DNA from: Streptomyces sp. NRRL F-4489
GTDB taxonomy: Bacteria > Actinomycetota > Actinomycetes > Streptomycetales > Streptomycetaceae
DNA: 64,000 bases
Direction of reading: 5' to 3'
Assembly (NCBI RefSeq): GCF_001509485.1
Contig: NZ_LLZI01000213.1
Location: forward strand, 1-64,000
Shown here piece by piece: positions 58,354-64,000 of the stretch (position 1 is the first letter of the stretch; each line of letters begins with the position of its first letter). A program made the translations under genes and the position numbers. The notes beneath the pieces were generated by a model. It saw only the letters and a list, made by a program, of their open reading frames with translations. It did not search any database and had not been told where the DNA came from.

Positions 58354-60855
58354 ATGACGCACGCTTCGAGTCCGTCGCCGACCGCCACCTACCGGCTGCA
58401 GCTCCAGCCGGACTTCCCGTTCGCCGCCGCCGAACGGGCCGTGCCGTACCTCGCCGCGCTCGGGGTGTCGCATCTGCACCTCTCGCCCGTACTGGAGGCC
58501 GCGCCCGGCTCCACCCACGGTTACGACGTCACCGGCCACGGGGCGGTGCGGGGCGAACTGGGCGGCGAGGACGGGCTGCGGGCACTGGCGGCGACGGCCC
58601 GCGCCCACGGGCTCGGCCTCATCGTGGACATCGTCCCCAACCACATGGCGGTGCCCGCCCCGCTGACGCTGAACGGGCCGCTGTGGGAGGTGCTGCGCGA
58701 CGGGCCGGGTTCGCGGTACGCCCGCTGGTTCGACATCGACTGGGACGGCGGCCACGGGGGGCGGGTGCTGCTGCCCGTCCTGGAGGGCCGGATCGGGGAC
58801 GAGCTGCCCCGCTTCCGGGTCGACGGGCAGGTGCTGCGCTACGGGGAGCAGGTGTTCCCGCTGCGCCCCGGTACCGAACGGCTGCCGCTGGAGCGCCTCC
58901 TGGACGCGCAGTGGTACCGCCTCGCCTGGTGGCGGCTGGCCCGCACCGAGCTGAACTACCGGCGGTTCTTCACCATCTCCGACCTGATCGGGCTGCGCGT
59001 GGAGGACCCGGAGGTCTTCGAGGCCACCCACCGGACGGTGCTGCGGCTGATCCGGGACGGCGTCGTGGACGGGCTGCGGATCGACCACCCGGACGGGCTG
59101 GTCGACCCCGGCGGCTATCTGGCGCGGCTGCGGGGCGCGGCCAAGGGCTGCTGGACGGTGGTGGAGAAGATCCTCACCGGCCCGGAGCGGCTGCCGGACG
59201 GCTGGGCCTGCGCGGGCACCACGGGCTACGACACGCTGCGCCGCATCGACGGGCTGTTCGTCTGCCCGCGGGGTTCCGGGCGGCTGTTCTCGCACTACCG
59301 CGACTTCGTCACCCCGCTGGCCGACGAGGGCGGCGACTGGGAGGAGACGGTCCGCCGGGCCGCGTACGAGGTCGTCGAGCACGATCTGGCCGCCGAGGTG
59401 GAGCGCCTGGTGCGCACCGCGTCCCGGATCAGCGCGCGGGTGCCCCGGCCGGGGGACCACGCCCCGTGGGCGCTGCGGCAGGCGGTCCGGGAACTGCTGG
59501 TGCGGCTGCCGGTCTACCGCCCGTACGCCGGGGACACCGCGGACGCGGCGCGGGCGGCGTCGGACGCGGCGATGCTGGCCGGGGCCGCGGACGGGGCCCG
59601 GGCCACCTTCCGGGTGCCGGAGGAGGCCCGGGCGGTGGACCTGGTGCACGACCTGGCGCTGGGGCGGTTCTCCGGGGGGCCGGGCGGCGCTGCGGACCCG
59701 GATGTCGCCGGTTTCGCGGCGCGCTTCGCGCAGACCGCGTCCGCGCTGCACGCCAAGTCCGTGGAGGACACCGCCTTCTACCGCTACCCGGTGCTGCTGT
59801 CGGCGTGCGAGGTCGGCGGCGATCCGGGGGAACCTTCGCTGGATCCCGGGACGTTCCACGAGTACTGCGCGCGGATGCAGCGGGACTGGCCCGAGGGCGG
59901 CACGGTGCTCTCCACGCACGACACCAAGCGCAGCGGCGATGTCCGGGCGCGGATCGCGGTGCTGTCGGAGTGCCCGGACCGGTGGCGGGACGTGCTGGGC
60001 GCGGTGGCCGGCGGAGGGGAGGTCGCGGATGGCGGGGTTCCGGTGGACCCGATGGCGGAGTGGACGGCGTGGCAGAGCGCGTTCGGGCTGGGTGCGGCCG
60101 CCGCCCGCGGCCCGGCGGGAGCCCCCGGCGACGTCCGGGAGCGGCTGGCGCCGGCGGTCCTGAAGGCCGTGCGGGAGGCCGGGCTGCGGACGTCCTGGAC
60201 GGAGCCGGACGCGGCGTACGAGGAGGCGGTGGCGGAGTTCGTCCGCGGCGGGCCGTGCGGTCCGGCCGCCGCCCACCTGGCCGCGCTGGAGGCGGAGCTG
60301 GCCCCGTTCATCCGGGCCAACGTCCTCGGCGCGGCGCTGCTGCACCTGACCGTGCCGGGCGTCCCCGACCTCTACCAGGGCACCGAGCGGGAGTACGCCG
60401 CGCTGGTCGATCCGGACAACCGGCGGCCCGCGCGGTTCGACCCCGGGCTGCTCGCGGAGCTGGACGGCGGCGGAGCGCCGGCCGGGCTGTCCGCGGAGAA
60501 GCTGCGGCTGACGGCCGCCGCGCTGCGGCTGCGCCGGGCGCACCCGGAGTGGTTCGGCGCCGCCGGCGCGTACGAGCCGCTGACGGCGGAGGGCCCGGCG
60601 GCCGAGCACTGCGTGGCGTTCGCGCGCGCCGGGCGGGTGGTCACCGCCGTCACCCGGCTGTCGCTGCGGCTGCGGGAGACCGGCGGCTGGTGGGACACCG
60701 TGCTGCGGCTGCCCGCGGGCGGCACCTGGCACGACCTCCTGACCGGCCGCAGCCTGCCCGGCGGGACGCCGGTGGGGGTGGACGCGCTGCTCTCCGAGTG
60801 GCCGGTGGCGCTGCTGGTGCGGGAGGGGCGGGGGCAGGAGGAGGGGGCGGGCTGA
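58354..60855 (+). CDS. treY: Malto-oligosyltrehalose synthase
   Basis: This GH13 enzyme of 833 residues (850 from an ATG at 58303) rearranges the reducing-end alpha-1,4 bond of maltodextrin to the alpha,alpha-1,1 bond of maltooligosyltrehalose. It begins with TATYRLQLQPDFPFAAAERAVPYLAALGVSHLHLSPVLEAAPGSTHGYD, which is diagnostic of TreY, followed by VDIVPNHMAVP, DGLRIDHPDGLVDPGGYL and VVEKIL. The C-terminal part contains VPDLYQGTERE. TreZ is not in the window. ATG 58354 puts the family-typical start 11 residues in; neither choice has a strong Shine-Dalgarno. A palindrome follows the stop. Confidence 0.93.
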   Translation: MTHASSPSPTATYRLQLQPDFPFAAAERAVPYLAALGVSHLHLSPVLEAAPGSTHGYDVTGHGAVRGELGGEDGLRALAATARAHGLGLIVDIVPNHMAVPAPLTLNGPLWEVLRDGPGSRYARWFDIDWDGGHGGRVLLPVLEGRIGDELPRFRVDGQVLRYGEQVFPLRPGTERLPLERLLDAQWYRLAWWRLARTELNYRRFFTISDLIGLRVEDPEVFEATHRTVLRLIRDGVVDGLRIDHPDGLVDPGGYLARLRGAAKGCWTVVEKILTGPERLPDGWACAGTTGYDTLRRIDGLFVCPRGSGRLFSHYRDFVTPLADEGGDWEETVRRAAYEVVEHDLAAEVERLVRTASRISARVPRPGDHAPWALRQAVRELLVRLPVYRPYAGDTADAARAASDAAMLAGAADGARATFRVPEEARAVDLVHDLALGRFSGGPGGAADPDVAGFAARFAQTASALHAKSVEDTAFYRYPVLLSACEVGGDPGEPSLDPGTFHEYCARMQRDWPEGGTVLSTHDTKRSGDVRARIAVLSECPDRWRDVLGAVAGGGEVADGGVPVDPMAEWTAWQSAFGLGAAAARGPAGAPGDVRERLAPAVLKAVREAGLRTSWTEPDAAYEEAVAEFVRGGPCGPAAAHLAALEAELAPFIRANVLGAALLHLTVPGVPDLYQGTEREYAALVDPDNRRPARFDPGLLAELDGGGAPAGLSAEKLRLTAAALRLRRAHPEWFGAAGAYEPLTAEGPAAEHCVAFARAGRVVTAVTRLSLRLRETGGWWDTVLRLPAGGTWHDLLTGRSLPGGTPVGVDALLSEWPVALLVREGRGQEEGAG

Positions 60856-60864
60856 AAGGCTGAT

Positions 60865-60883
60865 ACCTGACGTTGCGTCAGGT
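60865..60883. terminator. Short perfect palindrome between convergent treY and lysR-type genes
   Basis: ACCTGACG, TTG, CGTCAGGT. The stem is 8 bp with a 3-base loop, ten bases past the treY stop. It may be a weak bidirectional terminator or a protein-binding site. Confidence 0.45.
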
Positions 60884-60912
60884 GGCGTCAGCTCGCGAGC
60901 GGCCCCCACCCC

Positions 60913-61803
60913 TCACTCCCCGTTCTCCTCGTTCTCTTCGCCCCACTCCCGCAGCAGACCGGTGAACTCCGCCGCCGCGCCGGTGAGTTCGACCCGCGAG
61001 AAGACCGTGATGTCGCGGCGCCACGGCGGGTCGGTGGGTATCCGGGCGCAGTCCAGGCCGGTGAGTTCATGGGCGGCGGTGAGCAGCACGCCGACACCGG
61101 CCGAGGCCATCCGCACGGCCGTCGAGGTGTGCTGGGTGCGGACGGCGGTGCGCGGGGTGAAACCGGCCCGCTCGCACTCCACGTCCAGCCAGCGCCGCCC
61201 GGCCAGCACCGGTTCCAGGCTGCACCGCACCCACGGCCGGTCCGCGAGGTCCGCCAGGCGCACCGAGGCGCGGCCGGCCAGCGGGTCGCCGTGCGGCACC
61301 ACCAGCACCATCCGCTCCCGGCCGACGACGGTGACCGGCCCCGGCCAGTCCTCCGGGCGGGGCCCCAGCGCCATATCGGCCACCCCGCGCAGCATCCGGT
61401 CCGCCAGCTCCTCGGTGGTGGCGTACTCGTGGAGTACGAGGCGGACGCCGGGCCGCAGCCGGGCCCAGCGCGCGCAGACCGCCGGAAGCACCCCGATGGC
61501 CTGGGCGTGCACGGTGGCGATATGGAGTTCGCCGGTCTGCGCGCCGCCGGCCGCGAGGGCCGCGCGGCGGGCCTGGCGGGCGCTGCGGACGGCGAGTTCG
61601 GCGTGCGGGTAGTAGGCGCGGCCCATCGGCGTCAGCCGCACACCGCGGGTCATCCGCTCCAGCAGCGGCCCGCCGACCTCCCGTTCCAGCGCCTTGATCT
61701 GGTGCGAGAGCGCGGACTGGGTGACGTGCAGCGCCTCGGCGGCGCGCGTGAACGACTGCTCCTCGACCACCGCCACCAGGTATTCCATCTGCCGCAGACT
61801 CAT
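60913..61803 (-). CDS. LysR family transcriptional regulator
   Basis: This 296-residue regulator begins MSLRQMEYLVAVVEEQSFTRAAEALHVTQSALSHQIKALEREVG, a full LysR winged helix, followed by the type 2 periplasmic-binding effector domain (GELHIATVHAQAIGVLPAV...). ATG 61803 follows GGGAGG; the 18 residues upstream are not family-like. It is divergent from the dihydrolipoamide dehydrogenase, 126 bases away, and probably regulates it. An ATAG-N-AACATT stretch near 61875 may be part of a LysR box. Confidence 0.92.
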   Translation of the reverse strand: MSLRQMEYLVAVVEEQSFTRAAEALHVTQSALSHQIKALEREVGGPLLERMTRGVRLTPMGRAYYPHAELAVRSARQARRAALAAGGAQTGELHIATVHAQAIGVLPAVCARWARLRPGVRLVLHEYATTEELADRMLRGVADMALGPRPEDWPGPVTVVGRERMVLVVPHGDPLAGRASVRLADLADRPWVRCSLEPVLAGRRWLDVECERAGFTPRTAVRTQHTSTAVRMASAGVGVLLTAAHELTGLDCARIPTDPPWRRDITVFSRVELTGAAAEFTGLLREWGEENEENGE

Positions 61804-61929
61804 CCACCCCTCCCCGTCCCCACCGGCGGCCCGCACCCGGTGACGCGCCCCGCCCATGCACAGCGTTCATCGCCCCCATAGAAACATTGCCTTGGACTCA
61901 TCACCGCGGGCGGGCGGAGGCTGGCGGCC

Positions 61930-63378
61930 ATGAACACATGGATCATGGACCGGCCCGACGACCCGGACGTCCTCGTCATCGGCGGCGGCACCGGCGGCTA
62001 CAGCACCGCCCTGCGGGCCGCCGCCCTCGGACTGCGGGTGGTGCTCGCCGAGCGCGACCTGGTCGGCGGCACCTGCCTGCACCGCGGCTGCATCCCCAGC
62101 AAGGCCATGCTGCACGCCGCCGAACTGGTCGACGGGATCGCCGAGGCGGGCGCCCGGTGGGGTGTCAAGGCGACGCTGGACGCGGTGGACTGGGACGCGC
62201 TGACCGCCACCCGGGACGACATCGTGGCGCGCAACCACCAGGGCGTCGGCGCCCATCTGGCGCGCGCCGGGGTGCGGGTGGTGCGCGGTTCGGCGCGGCT
62301 GACCGGTCCGCGCGGGGTGGTGGTGGACGGGCCGGACGGCGGCGCGTTCACCGCGCGGCGCGGCATCGTGCTGGCGACCGGCTCCCGGCCCCGGATGCTG
62401 CCGGGGCTGACCGCCGACGGACACCGCGTGGTGACCAGCGACGACGCGCTCTTCGCGCCCGGGCTGCCGGCCTCGGTGCTGGTGCTGGGCGGCGGTGCGA
62501 TCGGCGTCGAGTACGCCTCCTTCCACCGTTCGATGGGGGCCGAGGTGACGCTCGTCGAGGCGGCGGACCGGCTGCTGCCGCTGGAGGACGCGGACGTCGG
62601 CCGCCAGCTGGCCCGGGGGCTGAAGCGGCGCGGGATCACCGTCCGCACGGGCGCGGTGCTGACCGGTGCGGAGGTGCTGCCGGACGGCGTACGGGCCACC
62701 GTCCGCACCGCGCGGGGCGAGGAGGTGGTGGTGAGCGCCGAGCGGCTGCTGGTCGCGGTGGGGCGGGCCCCGGTGACGGACGGGCTGGACCTGGCGGCGG
62801 CCGGACTCGCCGCCGACGCGCGGGGGTTCGTCGCGCCGGCCGACTGGTCCCGGCTGGAGACCGCGGTGCCGGGCATCCACGTGGTCGGGGATCTGCTGCC
62901 GCCGCCGTCGCTCGGGCTCGCGCACGCCTCGTTCGCCGAGGGGCTGCTGGTCGCCGAGACGCTGGCCGGGGTGCCGTCCCGCCCGGTGGACTACGCGGCC
63001 GTCCCGCGGGTGACGTACTCCAGCCCGCAGACCGCGTCGGTGGGGCTGACCGAGGAGGCGGCGCGCGCCCTGGGGCCGGTCAAGGTGAACACCATGCCGC
63101 TGACCGCCACCGCGAAGGGGATGGTGCACGGGCAGGGCGGGATGGTGAAGGTGATCGCGGCGGCGGACGGCGCGGGCGGCGAGGCCACCGGCCGGGTGCT
63201 GGGCGTCCACCTCGTGGGGCCGCACGTCTCGGAGATGATCGCCGAGAGCCAGCTGATCGTGGCCTGGGACGCCGAACCGGCCGATGTCGCCCAGCACGTG
63301 CACGCCCATCCGACGCTGTCGGAGGCGGTCGGCGAGGCGTTCCTGACGCTGGCGGGGCGGGGGCTGCACCAGCACTGA
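61930..63378 (+). CDS. Dihydrolipoyl dehydrogenase-type flavoprotein disulfide reductase
   Basis: This 482-residue flavoprotein has GGGTGGYSTALRAA (FAD), the redox disulfide Cys49/Cys54 in GGTCLHRGCIPSK, the NAD site LVLGGGAIGVEYASF, GIHVVGDLLPPPSLGLAHAS, and the dimer-domain His in HVHAHPTLSEAV. The order and HPTLSE motif match dihydrolipoamide dehydrogenase (E3). No 2-oxoacid dehydrogenase subunits are adjacent, so it may serve several complexes or a redox defence role. GGAGG lies nine bases before the ATG. It is divergent from a LysR gene that may respond to oxidative or metabolic cues. Confidence 0.9.
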   Translation: MNTWIMDRPDDPDVLVIGGGTGGYSTALRAAALGLRVVLAERDLVGGTCLHRGCIPSKAMLHAAELVDGIAEAGARWGVKATLDAVDWDALTATRDDIVARNHQGVGAHLARAGVRVVRGSARLTGPRGVVVDGPDGGAFTARRGIVLATGSRPRMLPGLTADGHRVVTSDDALFAPGLPASVLVLGGGAIGVEYASFHRSMGAEVTLVEAADRLLPLEDADVGRQLARGLKRRGITVRTGAVLTGAEVLPDGVRATVRTARGEEVVVSAERLLVAVGRAPVTDGLDLAAAGLAADARGFVAPADWSRLETAVPGIHVVGDLLPPPSLGLAHASFAEGLLVAETLAGVPSRPVDYAAVPRVTYSSPQTASVGLTEEAARALGPVKVNTMPLTATAKGMVHGQGGMVKVIAAADGAGGEATGRVLGVHLVGPHVSEMIAESQLIVAWDAEPADVAQHVHAHPTLSEAVGEAFLTLAGRGLHQH

Positions 63379-63447
63379 CACCGGCGCTGACACCGGCACC
63401 GGCACCGGCACCCGCCCGGCCGGGCGGCGGCCCCTCAGCCAGGCCCC

Positions 63448-64000
63448 TCAGCCGGCCGCGGGGTCCCGGCGCTCCGTCAGGACGTAATCGACCTCGCCGA
63501 ACCGTATGTGGTCGCCGGGCCCGACCGCTATCTCGCCCACCAGACGGCGGCCGTTGACGCACGTCCCGTTGGTGGAGCCGAGATCGCGCAGCACCCAGCC
63601 GCTGCCCGCGCTGCGGAGCTCGGCGTGGTTGCGGGAGACCGTGGCGTGGTTGAGCCGCAGGCCGACGCCCGGCGCGCGCCCGATGAGCAGCGGGAACGGC
63701 CCCGGCTCGGGCAGCAGCAGCTTCGGCAGCCGCTCGGTGCGCCAGGCCCGGCGGACCCGGAGGTGGAACGACGAGATGCGGCCGACCAGCCGCAGCACCA
63801 GTCCCTGCGCCCGGCCGCGGCTCTCCAAGTCGGCGGTGGCGGCGGCGAGTTCGGAGTTCTGCTGGGCGGTCAGGACCAGTTCCAGCCGGCGCAGGAAGGT
63901 GTCCTGGGACAGCCGTCCCTGCGCCGCGCCGTCCCGCAGCAGCTCAAGGGCGCGTTCCCGGTCGGCGTCCGAGGGCCGCGCGGGGAACTGGAGCGATGTC
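63448..64000 (-). CDS. DUF1707-FHA domain protein (5' end beyond window)
   Basis: The open frame runs from the right edge; the N-terminus is outside. At the edge it reads FPARPSDADRERALELL, RLSQDTFLRRLELVLTAQQ, the DUF1707 (SHOCT-like) domain, followed by a basic linker (RISSFHLRVRRAWR) and an FHA domain at the C-terminus (LIGRAPGVGLRLNHATVSRNHAEL, LRDLGSTNGTCVNGRRLV). FHA domains bind phosphothreonine, so it should work with a Ser/Thr kinase, often in cell-division or envelope signalling. At least 184 residues are visible. An internal ATG at 63828 would remove the first domain, so it is not the true start. Confidence 0.88.
   Translation of the reverse strand, partial: TSLQFPARPSDADRERALELLRDGAAQGRLSQDTFLRRLELVLTAQQNSELAAATADLESRGRAQGLVLRLVGRISSFHLRVRRAWRTERLPKLLLPEPGPFPLLIGRAPGVGLRLNHATVSRNHAELRSAGSGWVLRDLGSTNGTCVNGRRLVGEIAVGPGDHIRFGEVDYVLTERRDPAAG

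Noticed and set aside
63448..63828. FHA protein starting at the ATG at 63828
   Set aside because: The frame continues upstream to the window edge with a clear DUF1707 domain, so the start lies outside.

Overview
The window is typical Streptomyces chromosome. GC is very high with strong third-position bias, GTG starts are common, and ATGA or GTGA overlaps link many genes. One regulator carries a rare TTA (bldA-type) codon, and the sulfur genes run in the order known from S. coelicolor. I saw no tRNA, rRNA, CRISPR array or intact insertion sequence.

Region 1 (1-5.3 kb) is housekeeping and accessory: the main part of a YihY/BrkB membrane protein, an AidB-type acyl-CoA dehydrogenase, a GAF-domain regulator and a GNAT acetyltransferase. 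Region 2 (5.4-15.2 kb) is a complete assimilatory sulfate reduction operon. A short cysteine-type leader peptide and a structured leader precede sir, a small zinc-ribbon gene, cysH, cysC, cysD, cysN, an SsuABC-like sulfonate ABC transporter and a sirohydrochlorin chelatase that supplies siroheme to Sir. Region 3 (15.2-19.6 kb) holds an Fsr-type MFS exporter, a lone ABC ATPase, a FadR-type regulator with a repeated candidate operator, and threonine ammonia-lyase.

Region 4 (19.8-46 kb) looks like a specialised-metabolism island with two halves. The first half has an IS701-derived protein that lacks most of its catalytic triad, a PucR-type regulator, and a + strand run: methyltransferase, unknown protein, SDR, two-PAS protein, P450, carrier protein, seryl-tRNA-synthetase-like amino acid:[carrier protein] ligase, thioesterase and a TTA-containing LuxR regulator. 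The ligase would load an amino acid on the carrier protein for the P450 or SDR to modify and the thioesterase to release. A - strand run encodes a small dissociated fatty-acid-like pathway (FabH, ACP, FabF, acyl-CoA oxidase, 4HBT thioesterase, FAH-family protein, acyl-CoA carboxylase beta, IlvE-type aminotransferase, FabG), with an AzlCD branched-chain amino acid exporter and its XRE-cupin regulator beside it. The second half (42.6-46 kb) is a meroterpenoid module: RppA-type type III PKS, MomA-like cupin, ABBA aromatic prenyltransferase and IPP isomerase. It should make prenylated tetrahydroxynaphthalene or flaviolin.

Region 5 (46.3-64 kb) returns to general functions: an MmyB-type regulator divergent from an NmrA-like reductase, a BASS-family symporter with a tandemly duplicated 3' end, a secreted subtilisin, a small-molecule kinase, an exonuclease, a SAV2148-type HEPN protein, glycogen and trehalose enzymes (GlgX, TreY) around an MFS transporter, a LysR regulator divergent from a dihydrolipoamide dehydrogenase, and a DUF1707-FHA protein cut by the right edge. 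Functions come from motifs and family resemblance read by eye; no database search was run.
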